This document shows positions 35,326 to 44,310 of a stretch of 64,000 bases of DNA, piece by piece. The notes beneath the pieces are model-generated. The model had not been told where the DNA came from and searched no databases. It was given only the letters and a program-made list of their open reading frames with translations. The position numbers and the translations under genes are program-made. The first letter of the stretch is position 1, and each line of letters begins with the position of its first letter. The stretch comes from JAEUPI01 sp046348365 (GTDB taxonomy: Bacteria > Pseudomonadota > Gammaproteobacteria > Burkholderiales > Burkholderiaceae_C): contig JAXMEL010000003.1 in assembly GCA_046348365.1 (NCBI GenBank), positions 682,001 to 746,000 on the forward strand, in the 5' to 3' direction.

Positions 35326-36138
35326 TCAGGCGGCGTCGGGCCGCGCTTGCGCGGCGCGGCGCGCGCGCCGCTGCAGCGCCTGCATCAGCAGGAACATCGT
35401 GGTCGAGAACACGATCATGATCGTCGCCACCGCGGTCAGCGCCGGCGTGATGCTGTCGCGCAGGCCGGAGAACATCTCGCGCGGCAGCGTGCGCTGATCG
35501 GGCCCCGACACCAGCAGCGCGATCACCACGTCGTCGAACGACGCGGCGAAGGCGAACAACGCGCCCGAGGCCATCGCCGGCACGATGCCCGGTAGCGTGA
35601 CGCGCAAGAACGTGAGCGCCGGCGTGGCGCCGCACGAGGCCGCGGCGCGCGCGAGGTTCGGGTCCTGCAGCTCCAGCGCGGTGAGCACCGGCACCACCAC
35701 GAACGGCACCGCGATCACCGTGTGCGCGAGGACGAGGCCGGTGTAGGTGCTGGTCAGCGCCAGCGGCGCGAGGAAGAAGTAGCTCGCCACCGCGATCAGG
35801 ATCACCGGCACGATCATCGGCGACAGCATCACGAGCCTGAGCGCAGCCGCCAGCGCGCCGCGCCAGCGTTGCAGGCCGAGCGCCGCCAGCGTGCCCAGCA
35901 CCACCGAGATCACCGTGGCCGCGAAGCCCACGACGAGCGAATTGCCGAGCGCACGCATCCAGCGCTCGCCGCCGAGCACCTCGTGGTACCAGCGCAGCGA
36001 GAAGCCCGGCATCGGATAGGTGAGGAACGAGCCGCTCGAGAACGACAGCGGCACGATCGCCGCGATCGGCACCAGCAGGAAAGCGAGCACCGCCGCGCAA
36101 AAGGCCCAGTAGACGATTCGCCACGGCATCGCGCTCAC
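35326..36138 (-). CDS. Spermidine/putrescine-type ABC permease (PotC-like)
   Basis: 270 residues, six predicted helices, with the EAA loop LARAAASCGATPALTFLRVTLPG near residue 170 and the PotC-like SFDDVVIALLVSGP stretch. The GTG start at 36138 overlaps the stop of the upstream permease (GTGA); an ATG nine bases in is the alternative. It is the last gene of a potA-D-B-C-ordered operon on this strand. Confidence 0.85.
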   Translation of the reverse strand: MSAMPWRIVYWAFCAAVLAFLLVPIAAIVPLSFSSGSFLTYPMPGFSLRWYHEVLGGERWMRALGNSLVVGFAATVISVVLGTLAALGLQRWRGALAAALRLVMLSPMIVPVILIAVASYFFLAPLALTSTYTGLVLAHTVIAVPFVVVPVLTALELQDPNLARAAASCGATPALTFLRVTLPGIVPAMASGALFAFAASFDDVVIALLVSGPDQRTLPREMFSGLRDSITPALTAVATIMIVFSTTMFLLMQALQRRARRAAQARPDAA

Positions 36139-37331
36139 CCCACCGCCATCGCACGCCCGCCCGACAGGCGGTGCGATACGGCATACAGCGCCGCCGTCGT
36201 CACGAGCATCAGCAGGCCGAGCGCGGCGGCGAGGCCCCAGTTGCCGGTGTCGGTGGTGTAGGTGGCGACGAAGTAGCTGAGCATCTGGTCAGACCCGCCA
36301 CCCACCAGCGCCGGCGTGATGTAGTAGCCGAGCGCGAGGATGAACACCATCAGCGAGCCCGCGGCGATGCCCGGCGCGGCGATCGGCAGGAACACGCGCA
36401 CGAACGCGGTGAGCGGCGGCGCGCCGAGGCTCGAGGCGGCGCGCATGTAGTGCGGCGGTATGCCCTCGAGCACGCTGTACAGCGGCAGGATCATGAACGG
36501 CAGCAGCACGTGCGTCATCGCCACCAGCACGCCGACGCGGTTGTAGATCAGCGTCAGCGGCTCGGCGATGACGCCGAGCTTGAGCAACAGGCTGTTGACC
36601 ATGCCCTCGCGCTGCAGCACCACCACCCAGGCGGCGGTGCGCACGAGCAGCGAGGTCCAGAACGGCAGCAGCACCAGGATCATCAACACATCGGCGGTGC
36701 GCTCCTTCACCTGCGTCAGCAGCATCGCCACCGGAAAGCCCATCAGCAGCGTGAGCAGCGTCACCGACGCGCTGATGGCCAGCGTGCGGCCGAGCACGTC
36801 GAGGTAGATGCGGTTGGCCGCCGCGACGCGGTGGACGTGGCCCTGCACGTCGCGCGCGAGGTCCACCGAGGCGAGCAGGTAGTAGGCCGACACCGGCCCG
36901 CGCGCGCGCCGGACGGCGGCGAAGAACGCCGGCGTGGCCAGCGCCGGATCGATCTTCTCGAAGAAGCCGGCGCTCGTCTGCTCCGGCGGCACGCTCGCGG
37001 CCTCGCGCGCGGCGCGCATCAGCGTCGAGCGCACGCCGTTGACCTCGTAGTTCAGCCGCCGCGCCGCGTCGGCGAGCGTGCTGGCCTCGCGCGCGGCCAC
37101 CAGGTCGTGCGCGAAGGCCGGCCACAGCGCGCCGGGCAGCGCCGTGCCGGGCTCCCAGTGCTCCAGCGCGGCCAGCGTGCGCGGCAGCGCGCGCGGCACC
37201 TCGGCCTCGCGCACCGCCAGCGACAGCAGCCACGCCAGCGGCGCGACGAAGAACACCAGCAGGAACGCGGTCAGCGGCGCGAGGAGGGGCGCGCGGCCAG
37301 CGAAGACCCTCACCCCAGCCCTCTCCCGCAC
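36135..37331 (-). CDS. Spermidine/putrescine-type ABC permease (PotB-like) with enlarged periplasmic segment
   Basis: About 398 residues, longer than the usual 280-300. After the first helix (LLAPLTAFLLVFFVAPLAWLLSLAV) comes a polar insert of about 130 residues before the five core helices. The EAA loop (YMRAASSLGAPPLTAFVRVFLPI) is normal. Long first periplasmic loops occur in some proteobacterial PotB relatives. The 5' end lies inside a palindromic repeat. GTG at 37331 would translate repeat sequence as the first residues, while GTG at 37313 would skip part of it, so the true start is uncertain. Confidence 0.8.
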   Translation of the reverse strand: MRERAGVRVFAGRAPLLAPLTAFLLVFFVAPLAWLLSLAVREAEVPRALPRTLAALEHWEPGTALPGALWPAFAHDLVAAREASTLADAARRLNYEVNGVRSTLMRAAREAASVPPEQTSAGFFEKIDPALATPAFFAAVRRARGPVSAYYLLASVDLARDVQGHVHRVAAANRIYLDVLGRTLAISASVTLLTLLMGFPVAMLLTQVKERTADVLMILVLLPFWTSLLVRTAAWVVVLQREGMVNSLLLKLGVIAEPLTLIYNRVGVLVAMTHVLLPFMILPLYSVLEGIPPHYMRAASSLGAPPLTAFVRVFLPIAAPGIAAGSLMVFILALGYYITPALVGGGSDQMLSYFVATYTTDTGNWGLAAALGLLMLVTTAALYAVSHRLSGGRAMAVG

Positions 37332-37377
37332 CCGAAGGCGGAGCCTTCGGCTCCGCGTGCGGGAGAGGGGGTGGGGT
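37307..37377. repeat. Palindromic intergenic repeat (CCCTCACCCC family), second copy
   Basis: Arms at 37307-37330 and 37359-37377 carry the same CCCTCACCCCAGCCCTCTCC motif as the repeat at 21143, around a hairpin core rich in GGAGCC/GGCTCC. It separates the binding-protein gene from the permease and reaches into the permease's 5' coding end. Confidence 0.8.
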
Positions 37378-37380
37378 TGG

Positions 37381-38433
37381 TCACTTGGTGCCCGACCACT
37401 TCGTCCACCGCTCGGCGAGCTTGTCGCCGTTGTCGATCCAGAACTTCGGATCCTCGGCGAAGGCCTGCTTCAGGATGTCGGGGTTGGTCGGCAGCTCGCC
37501 CATCAGGCTCTTGTCGACCAGCGGCGCCGCGCCGGCCGACGTGACGCCGTAGCGCACGTACTTGGGCAGCTTGGCCTGGTTCTCGGGCCGGCCCATGAAC
37601 TCCACCAGCTTCTCGGCGTTGGCCTTGTTGGGCGTGCCCTTCATGATGACCCACGAGTCCATCGTGTAGGGCGTGTCCTTCCACACCATCTTGAAGTTCT
37701 TCTTGTCCTTCTCGTTGGCGGCGGTGATGCGGCCGTTGTAGGCGGTGGTGAACACCACGTCGCCGGCGGCGAGCATCTGCGGCGGCTGAGCGCCGCTCTT
37801 CCAGAACACGAGGTCGGGCTTGATGGTGTCGAGCTTCTTGAACGCGCGCTCCACGCCCTCGGGCGTGCGCAGCACCTTGTAGACGTCGGCACTCGGCACG
37901 CCGTCGGCGATCAACGCGACCTCGAGGTTCCACTTGGCGCCGTTGCGGATCGCGCGCTTGCCGGGAAACTTCTTGCTGTCGAAGAAGTCGGCCCAGCCGG
38001 TGGGCGCGGTCTTGGTCTTGTCGCCGTCGTAGGCGAGCACGAGGTTGTAGATGATCGCGCCGACGCCGCAGGCGTGCACGGTGCCGGGCAGGTAGCGCGC
38101 GGCGCCGCCGATCTTGGCCACGTCGAGCTTCTCGTACAGGCCCTCGTCGCAGCCGACTTCCAACTCGTCGGCCTCGACCTGCACCACGTCCCAGTTGTTG
38201 TTGCCGCCCTTGACCTTGGTGCGCAGCACGCCGAGGCCGCCGTCCCACGCTTCGTCGAGCAGCTTGGTGCCGGCGGCGTTGAAGGGCTTGAAGTAGACCT
38301 CCTTCTGGCCGTCCTGGTAGGCGCCGCCCCAGGACACGACCGTGAGGTCGCGGCCCTGCGCGTGTGCCGCGAGCGAGCATGCGGCCAGCGCTGCTGCGGC
38401 GAGCAGGCTGCGGGTGATGTGGGTGGTGGTCAT
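37381..38433 (-). CDS. Polyamine-type ABC transporter substrate-binding protein (PotD-like)
   Basis: 350 residues with a signal peptide ending SLAAHAQ. The mature part shows LTVVSWGGAYQDGQKEVYFKPF, the standard opening of the spermidine/putrescine family (binding-protein type II). TGWADFFDSKKFPGKRAI is a further family block. The ligand may be a polyamine, a related amine or an amino acid. GAGGAGA precedes the ATG. It lies 45 bp after the ATPase gene, and a palindromic repeat separates it from the permease pair. Confidence 0.85.
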   Translation of the reverse strand: MTTTHITRSLLAAAALAACSLAAHAQGRDLTVVSWGGAYQDGQKEVYFKPFNAAGTKLLDEAWDGGLGVLRTKVKGGNNNWDVVQVEADELEVGCDEGLYEKLDVAKIGGAARYLPGTVHACGVGAIIYNLVLAYDGDKTKTAPTGWADFFDSKKFPGKRAIRNGAKWNLEVALIADGVPSADVYKVLRTPEGVERAFKKLDTIKPDLVFWKSGAQPPQMLAAGDVVFTTAYNGRITAANEKDKKNFKMVWKDTPYTMDSWVIMKGTPNKANAEKLVEFMGRPENQAKLPKYVRYGVTSAGAAPLVDKSLMGELPTNPDILKQAFAEDPKFWIDNGDKLAERWTKWSGTK

Positions 38434-38478
38434 CGTCTGTCTCTCCTCGGGTTGAACGACATGGGAAGCGGCGGAACC

Positions 38479-39597
38479 TCAGAACACCCAGGCATCGTCG
38501 GCGCGAAAGCCGAAGGCCAGGCGCTGCCCGGGCGACAGGCCCGGCGGCAGCGCACCGGCGCCGACCTTGGCGTGCCAGGCCTGCGGCGCGGCGCCGGTCG
38601 CAGCGGCTGGTGCGACGTCGCCCTGGATCTGCATCACCAGGCGCCAGTGGTCGCCCTGGTGGATGGCGTCGACCAGCGTCGCCGCGAGGCGGTTCTCGGT
38701 GGCGAGCGCCGCGGCGTCGGCGGCGATCTGCAGCGACTCGGGCCGCACGCACAGCGTGGCGTTGGCGCCGTTGTCGCGCGCGGCCGTCACGCTGCCGCGG
38801 CGGCCGCGCAGCAGATGTTCGCCGGCGCGCAGCAGCGCATGCGGGCCCTGCGCGCCGGAGTCGACCGCGCTCAGCATGTTGTTGTCGCCGATGAAGCCGG
38901 CCACGAACGGGTTGGCCGGCGCGTCGTAGAGCACCTGCGGCGTGGCGAGCTGCTCGATGCGGCCGTGGTTGAACACGGCGACGCGGTCCGACAGCGTCAT
39001 GGCCTCGGCCTGGTCGTGCGTGACGAACACCATCGTGACGCCCAGCTCGCGGTGCAGGCGGCGGATCTCGAGCTGCATCTGCTCGCGCAGCTTCTTGTCG
39101 AGCGCCGACAGCGGCTCGTCCATCAGCACCAGCCGCGGCTCGAACACCAGCGCGCGCGCGAGCGCGACGCGCTGCTGCTGGCCGCCCGAGAGCTGGTTGG
39201 GCTTGCGCTGTGCGAAGGCCTGCAGGTGCACCTTGGCCAGCGCAGCGGCCACCTTCTCGCGCGCCTGCGCGGCGCTGACCTTGCGCACGCCGAGCGGAAA
39301 GGCCACGTTCTGCTCGACCGTCATGTGCGGAAACAGCGAGTAGCTCTGGAACACCACGCCCATGTTGCGCTTGTGCGGCGGCAGGCTCTCGATCGGCGTG
39401 CCGTCGAGCCGGATCTGCCCGCGCGTGGGCGCCTCGAAGCCGGCCAGCAGCATCAGCGTCGTCGTCTTGCCCGAGCCCGAGGGCCCGAGCAGCGTGAGGA
39501 ACTCGCCGGATTCGATGTGCAGGTTCAAGTCATCCACCGCGGCTTGCGCGCTGCCGGGGTAGTGCTTGTGCACGTGGTCGAATTCGATCAGTGCCAT
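38479..39597 (-). CDS. Polyamine-type ABC transporter ATPase (PotA-like)
   Basis: 372 residues with Walker A GPSGSGKTT at 38-46, signature LSGGQQQRVALARA, Walker B LVLMDEP, H-loop MVFVTHDQAEAMTLSD and a C-terminal TOBE domain. It heads the PotADBC-type importer. The class III aminotransferase gene lies upstream on the same strand but is separated by a 479-bp repeat-filled gap, so co-transcription is uncertain. Confidence 0.9.
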   Translation of the reverse strand: MALIEFDHVHKHYPGSAQAAVDDLNLHIESGEFLTLLGPSGSGKTTTLMLLAGFEAPTRGQIRLDGTPIESLPPHKRNMGVVFQSYSLFPHMTVEQNVAFPLGVRKVSAAQAREKVAAALAKVHLQAFAQRKPNQLSGGQQQRVALARALVFEPRLVLMDEPLSALDKKLREQMQLEIRRLHRELGVTMVFVTHDQAEAMTLSDRVAVFNHGRIEQLATPQVLYDAPANPFVAGFIGDNNMLSAVDSGAQGPHALLRAGEHLLRGRRGSVTAARDNGANATLCVRPESLQIAADAAALATENRLAATLVDAIHQGDHWRLVMQIQGDVAPAAATGAAPQAWHAKVGAGALPPGLSPGQRLAFGFRADDAWVF

Positions 39598-39638
39598 GTG
39601 GTTGGTGTTGAGGCTGCTCGCGTGCCTAGATCGAGCGT

Positions 39639-39987
39639 GGCAAAGGCAGGCATGGGCACGCCTGGGCGCTTCGATGAGGCGCCCCTACGCTTCGCTCCGG
39701 GGTGCCCTGTGGTCCTCGCACTGCGAGGGCGGCTGCGGAACTGCCTTGCAGGCCGCGCTGGCGCCTGCAGGCGCCAGCCGCTCGCGAGGCGAAGAGCCGT
39801 CCGCAGTGGACGGCTCTTCGTCCACGCTCGCCCCTCGCACGGCCGTGACGCCGCTGCGCGGCGCCGCTGTGCTCGGAGCTCGAAGTCCTCGCCGTCCCAT
39901 CGCCTTACGGCGATGGGCAACCTTCGCCCGCCTGCGCTTCTCGGCGCCTCATAGGCGCGCCCAGGCCTGCCCCAACCCACCTTTGCC
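39639..39987. repeat. Intergenic element bounded by 45-bp inverted repeats
   Basis: The left end (39639-39683) and right end (39943-39987) are inverted copies matching at 36 of 45 positions. Both carry the GGCGCC(T)CAT and CCTTTGCC landmarks of the family also found at 33526 and 48708. The interior (about 260 bp) contains several short hairpins, for example GAGCCGTCC...GGACGGCTC near 39800. A further relic, GCGGGTACCGCCCGCCGCGC at 40022-40041, matches one terminal repeat of the element at 48429. No protein-coding gene is supported between 39598 and 40076. Confidence 0.7.
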
Positions 39988-40076
39988 CAGCACCAGCGGT
40001 GGCATGCGCCGCGTGCGGCCAGCGGGTACCGCCCGCCGCGCCGCGCGACCGATTGAATGAAGGCAATCACCGCCCC

Positions 40077-41468
40077 TCAACCCTTCCAACTCCGAACCCA
40101 AGCCACCGTATCCGCCAACGCCTTCTCGGCCTTGCCCATCATCTCGTCGATCTCCGTCGCCGAGATGATCAGCGGCGGCGAGAACGCGATCACGTCGCCG
40201 CCGAGCACGCGCACGATCAGGCCGTGGGCTTGCGCGCGCCTGACGAAATACGCGCCCACGCCGCGCGCCGGGTCGAAGGGCTGGCGCCTGGCCGGGTCGG
40301 CCGCCAGCTCGATCGCGCCGATCAGCCCCAGGCCGCGCACATGGCCCACGATCTCGTGGCCGGCGAATCGCTGCAGGCCGTGCTGCAATCGAGGCGCCAC
40401 CTGCTGCACGTGGCCGACGAGGTTGTCGCGCTCGTAGATGCGCAACGCCTCCAGCGCCACCGCGCAGGCCACCGGGTGGCCGCTGTAGGTGTAGCCGTGG
40501 CCGAAGCTGCCCACCGCGGCCGAGGTATCGGCCACCACCTGGTAGATCGCGTCGCTCACGTACAGCGCCGACATCGGCACGTAGGCCGACGTGAGCATCT
40601 TGGCCACCGTGATCAGGTCGGGCTTCAGGCCGAACACGTTGGTGCCGAAGGGCTGGCCCAGGCGACCGAAACCGGTGATCACCTCGTCGGCGATCAGCAG
40701 GATGTCGTACTTCTTCAGCACCGCCTGCACGCGCCCGAAGTAGTCGGCCGGCGGAATGATCACGCCGCCGGCGCCTTGCACCGGCTCGGCGATGAACGCA
40801 GCCACCGTGTCGGGGCCTTCGCGCAGGATCGTGTCTTCGAGCTCGCGCGCCAGGCGCTCGGCGAACTGCGCCTCGCTCTCGCCGGCTTGCGCGAAACGGT
40901 AGTGGTGCGGGCAGCCCACGCGCACCACGCCGTCGATCGGCAGGTCGAAATGCTGGTGCATCATCGGGATGCCCGACATCGACGCCGCCGCCACCGTCAC
41001 GCCGTGATAGGCCTTGTCGCGCGCGATGATTTTCTTCTTCTTCGGCCGGCCGCGCGCGTTGTTGTAGTAGCGCACGAGCTTGAACGCCGTGTCGTTCGAT
41101 TCCGACCCCGAGTTGGCGAACAGCACGCGCGCCATCGGCACCGGCGCCCAGCGGATCATCGCCTCCACCAGCTCGGTCACCGGCCCCGGCACCTTGCCCG
41201 AGAACGCGTGGTAGTACGGCAGCACCTGCAGCTGGCGCGTGGCCGCATCGACCAGCCGCTTGTCGGAGAAGCCGAGCGACGCGCACCACAGCCCGGCCAT
41301 GCCCTCGATGTAGCCGTTGCCGTGCTCGTCGAACACGCGCACGCCGTCGCCGCGCACGATCACGAGCGGGCCTTCCTTCTCGAGCTGGCGCAGCTGCGTG
41401 TAGGGATGCAGGTGGTGGGTGCGGTCGCGGTCGCCCGCGGCGGTGATCGACGGTGTGGCCGTGCTCAT
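40077..41468 (-). CDS. Class III aminotransferase (putrescine/omega-amine:pyruvate type)
   Basis: 463 residues. The HHLHPYTQLRQLEKEG start, IEGMAGLWCASLGF, FIAEPVQGAGGVIIPPADYF and PLP lysine K290 in TVAKMLTSAYVPM place it with SpuC-like polyamine or omega-amine:pyruvate transaminases. It lies between a polyamine-type importer on its own strand and the second tauABC on the other, so putrescine, GABA or taurine are all credible substrates. The pyruvate/alanine partner is inferred from the family. No strong ribosome site is seen before ATG 41468. Confidence 0.78.
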   Translation of the reverse strand: MSTATPSITAAGDRDRTHHLHPYTQLRQLEKEGPLVIVRGDGVRVFDEHGNGYIEGMAGLWCASLGFSDKRLVDAATRQLQVLPYYHAFSGKVPGPVTELVEAMIRWAPVPMARVLFANSGSESNDTAFKLVRYYNNARGRPKKKKIIARDKAYHGVTVAAASMSGIPMMHQHFDLPIDGVVRVGCPHHYRFAQAGESEAQFAERLARELEDTILREGPDTVAAFIAEPVQGAGGVIIPPADYFGRVQAVLKKYDILLIADEVITGFGRLGQPFGTNVFGLKPDLITVAKMLTSAYVPMSALYVSDAIYQVVADTSAAVGSFGHGYTYSGHPVACAVALEALRIYERDNLVGHVQQVAPRLQHGLQRFAGHEIVGHVRGLGLIGAIELAADPARRQPFDPARGVGAYFVRRAQAHGLIVRVLGGDVIAFSPPLIISATEIDEMMGKAEKALADTVAWVRSWKG

Positions 41469-41698
41469 GGGGGGCTCGACAGCGGAGTGGGCGCACATTG
41501 TGGTGCGGCGCATGCCGCTCGCGCCAGCGGGGAACCCTCAACGCGCCGGCGCGGCTGCAACCGCGCGCAACGGGCGCTGCGGCTGCGGGTAAGTCCCCAT
41601 GCGCTGCAGGGGCGGCGTGGGCAACTCTGCGCGTCGATGTCGCGGCGCACGTGCGTGTGCGACGATGACCGTGGTGGCTGATTCGCTAGGAGGAGACG

Positions 41699-42694
41699 AT
41701 GAAGAACTGGAAGCTCGCGGCCGTGGCCGCGCTAACGTGGGTGGGGGCGGGCGCGGCGTACGCGCAGACCAAGGAAGTGACCTTCGCGCACCAGGACATG
41801 CTGGTGCCGCTGCGCACGGTGATGGAATCGGGCGAGCTGGAAAAGGCCACCGGCTACAAGATCAACTGGCGCATGTTCGGCGGCGGCGGCGACGTCATCA
41901 AGGCCATGGCCAGCGGCGACGTGCAGCTCGGCGAAGCCGGCTCCAGCCCCATCACCGCCGCTGCCAGCCAGGGCCAGGAAATCAAGCTCTTCTGGATCCT
42001 CGACGACATCGCCGACGCCGAAGCGCTGATCGCGCGCAACGGCTCCAATGTTGCCGGCGTCAAGGACCTGAAAGGCAAGAAAGTCGCCACCCCGTTCGTC
42101 TCCACCGCGCACTACCAGCTGATGGCCGCGCTCAAGCTCGAAGGGCTCGCCGCCAAGGACGTCAACGTCATGAACATGCGCCCGCCGGAGATTGCCGCCG
42201 CCTGGGAGCGCGGCGACATCGACGCCGCATTCATCTGGGACCCCGTGCTGTCGAAGATCAAGGGCAACGGCAAAGCCATCGCCAGCTCCGCCAGCATCGG
42301 CGCCAAGGGCTACCCCACCTTCGACGGCCTGGTCGTCAACGCCAAGTGGGCCGCCGCCAACGAAGGCTTCATGGTCGAACTCGTCAAGCAGCTCGCCAAG
42401 GCCGACGCCGAGTACCGCGCCAACACCGCCAAGTGGACCGCCGACTCCGCGCAGGTCAAAGCCGTCGCCAAGTGGACCAAGGCCGACGCCAAGGACGTGC
42501 CCGCCGCGATGGCGCTGTACAAGTTCCCCACCGCGACCGAGCAGATGTCGGCCACCTGGCTTGGCGGCGGCGCCGCCAAGGCGATGGCCAACACCGCGGT
42601 GTTCCTCAAGGAGCAGGGCCGCATCCAGGACGTCAAGCCCGACTACAACGCCTTCGTGACCGACGCCTACGTGAAGAAGGCGGGCGTCAAGTAA
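41699..42694 (+). CDS. tauA: Taurine ABC transporter periplasmic binding protein, copy 2
   Basis: 331 residues. Its own signal peptide (KLAAVAALTWVGAGAAYAQ) is unlike that of copy 1, but everything from AYAQTKEV onward is identical in amino acids to the protein at 24943-25944. GGAGGAGA lies directly before the ATG. The upstream 230 bp, shared with the divergent aminotransferase, lacks the CTGGCACTA motif of copy 1, so the two copies probably answer to different regulation while binding the same ligand. Confidence 0.92.
   Translation: MKNWKLAAVAALTWVGAGAAYAQTKEVTFAHQDMLVPLRTVMESGELEKATGYKINWRMFGGGGDVIKAMASGDVQLGEAGSSPITAAASQGQEIKLFWILDDIADAEALIARNGSNVAGVKDLKGKKVATPFVSTAHYQLMAALKLEGLAAKDVNVMNMRPPEIAAAWERGDIDAAFIWDPVLSKIKGNGKAIASSASIGAKGYPTFDGLVVNAKWAAANEGFMVELVKQLAKADAEYRANTAKWTADSAQVKAVAKWTKADAKDVPAAMALYKFPTATEQMSATWLGGGAAKAMANTAVFLKEQGRIQDVKPDYNAFVTDAYVKKAGVK
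41754..42694 (+). repeat. Direct repeat, tauA segment, copy 2 (partner 25004-25944)
   Basis: The second copy of the 941-bp near-identical block. The three differences seen are at 42595, 42622 and 42658, all silent. Sequence relatedness is lost immediately after the TAA stop and upstream within the signal-peptide codons. Confidence 0.95.
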
Positions 42695-42704
42695 GCGCCG
42701 GGCG

Positions 42705-43493
42705 GTGCCCACGCTCGACATCCGCCGCCTGACGGTCAACTACGCCGTCAGGGGCGGCACGCTGGCGGCGCTGGCCGAGGTGAACCTCACGCTGCACGAC
42801 GGCGACTTCGTCGTCGCGCTCGGCGCGTCGGGCTGCGGCAAGACGACGCTGCTGAACTGCATCGCCGGGTTCCTGCCGCCGTCGAGCGGCGAGATCCTGC
42901 TCGACGGCCGCCCGGTGATGGGCCCCGGCGCCGATCGCGGCGTGGTGTTCCAGAAGCACGCGCTGATGCCGTGGCTGAACGTGCGCGATAACGTCGCGCT
43001 CGGGCTGCGCCTCGCCGGCGTGGACCGCGCCACGCGCGCGCGGCGTGCCGAGGAGCAGCTCGCGCGCGTGGGGCTGGAGAAGTTTGCCGATCGCGCGGTG
43101 TACGAGCTGTCGGGCGGCATGCAGCAGCGCGTGGGCATCGCGCGCGCACTGGCCAACGACCCGGCGGTGATGCTGATGGACGAGCCGATGGGCGCGCTCG
43201 ACGCGTTCACGCGCGAGCAGGTGCAGGAGATCCTGCTGCGCGCCTGGTCGGCCACGCACAAGATGGTGTTCTTCATCACGCACTCGGTGGAGGAGGCGCT
43301 GTTCCTCGCCACGCGGCTGATCGTGATGAGCCCGAGCCCGGGCCGCATCTCGCATGTCTACGACGATCTGCCGTTCTCGCGCCGCTTCCTGCAGGCGGGC
43401 GATGCGCGCGCGGTGAAGTCGGCGAGCGACTTCATCGCGCTGCGCGAGGAGGTGCTGGCGCTGGTGCACGCCCGGGAGCCGGCCGATGCCTGA
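42705..43493 (+). CDS. tauB: Taurine ABC transporter ATPase, copy 2
   Basis: 262 residues from a GTG start 10 bp after tauA2. Walker A GASGCGKT, signature LSGGMQQRVGIARA, Walker B VMLMDEP and H-loop FFITHSVEEA are intact, so it should be active. Compared with tauB1 it has many substitutions across the helical domain and C-terminus, but stretches such as 43258-43366 are identical at DNA level. It overlaps tauC2 by 8 bp. Confidence 0.9.
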   Translation: MPTLDIRRLTVNYAVRGGTLAALAEVNLTLHDGDFVVALGASGCGKTTLLNCIAGFLPPSSGEILLDGRPVMGPGADRGVVFQKHALMPWLNVRDNVALGLRLAGVDRATRARRAEEQLARVGLEKFADRAVYELSGGMQQRVGIARALANDPAVMLMDEPMGALDAFTREQVQEILLRAWSATHKMVFFITHSVEEALFLATRLIVMSPSPGRISHVYDDLPFSRRFLQAGDARAVKSASDFIALREEVLALVHAREPADA

Positions 43494-44310
43494 TCGCGGC
43501 GCAGATGCGGGCGCGCCGAAGACCAGCGCGTTCAAGGTGCCGGGCGAGGGCTCGAGCGTCGGCATCAGCGCCGTCACCATCGCCGTGCTGTTCGCGCTGT
43601 GGGCGCTGGTGAGCAACCTCGGGCTGGTGAAACCGCTGTTCCTGCCCACGCCGCAGGCGGTGTTCGAGCAGTTCTACGCCTACCTCACCGGCGCGGCCAA
43701 CGACAAGCCGCTGTGGCAGCACTTCGTGGCCAGCATGGGGCGCGTGTTCGCGGCCTTCGTGCTGGCGGTGCTCACCGCGGTGCCGGTGGGCATCGCGATG
43801 GGCATGAGCCGGGTTGCGCGCGGCATCTTCGACCCGCCGCTGGAGTTCTACCGGCCGCTGCCGCCGCTGTCGTACCTGCCGCTGATCATCATCTGGTTCG
43901 GCATCGACGAGCTGCCCAAGGTGCTGCTGATCTACCTGAGCTGCTTCGCGCCGCTGGCGCTGGCCGCGCGCTCGGGCATGAAGAGCGCCTCGCAGGAGCA
44001 GATCAACGCCGCGTACTCGATGGGTGCCAGCTACGGCCAGGTCATCCGGCACGTCGTGCTGCCGTCGGCGCTGCCGGAGATCCTGGTGGGCATGCGCATC
44101 GCCATCGGCTTCGGCTGGACGACGCTGGTGGCTGCCGAGATGGTGGCGGCCAACGTGGGGCTGGGGCAGATGGTGCTCAACGCGTCGAACTTCCTGCGCA
44201 CCGACATCGTGATCATGGGCATCATCGTGATCGGCATCGTGGCCTACCTGTTCGACCTGCTGATGCGCTGGGTCGAGCGCCGGCTGGTGCCGTGGAAGGG
44301 CAAGATGTAG
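43486..44310 (+). CDS. tauC: Taurine ABC transporter permease, copy 2
   Basis: 274 residues. It lacks the alanine/threonine-rich N-terminal extension of copy 1, beginning MPDRGADAGAPKTSAFKVPG. From LFLPTPQAV onward it is identical to copy 1 down to the last residue. The start overlaps the tauB2 end by 8 bp. It completes a second importer whose binding protein and channel core are the same as the first. Confidence 0.92.
   Translation: MPDRGADAGAPKTSAFKVPGEGSSVGISAVTIAVLFALWALVSNLGLVKPLFLPTPQAVFEQFYAYLTGAANDKPLWQHFVASMGRVFAAFVLAVLTAVPVGIAMGMSRVARGIFDPPLEFYRPLPPLSYLPLIIIWFGIDELPKVLLIYLSCFAPLALAARSGMKSASQEQINAAYSMGASYGQVIRHVVLPSALPEILVGMRIAIGFGWTTLVAAEMVAANVGLGQMVLNASNFLRTDIVIMGIIVIGIVAYLFDLLMRWVERRLVPWKGKM

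Noticed and set aside
39600..40076. Possible small genes between potA-like and the aminotransferase
   Set aside because: All frames read through the inverted-repeat element and its hairpins and show no domain or codon signature of their own.
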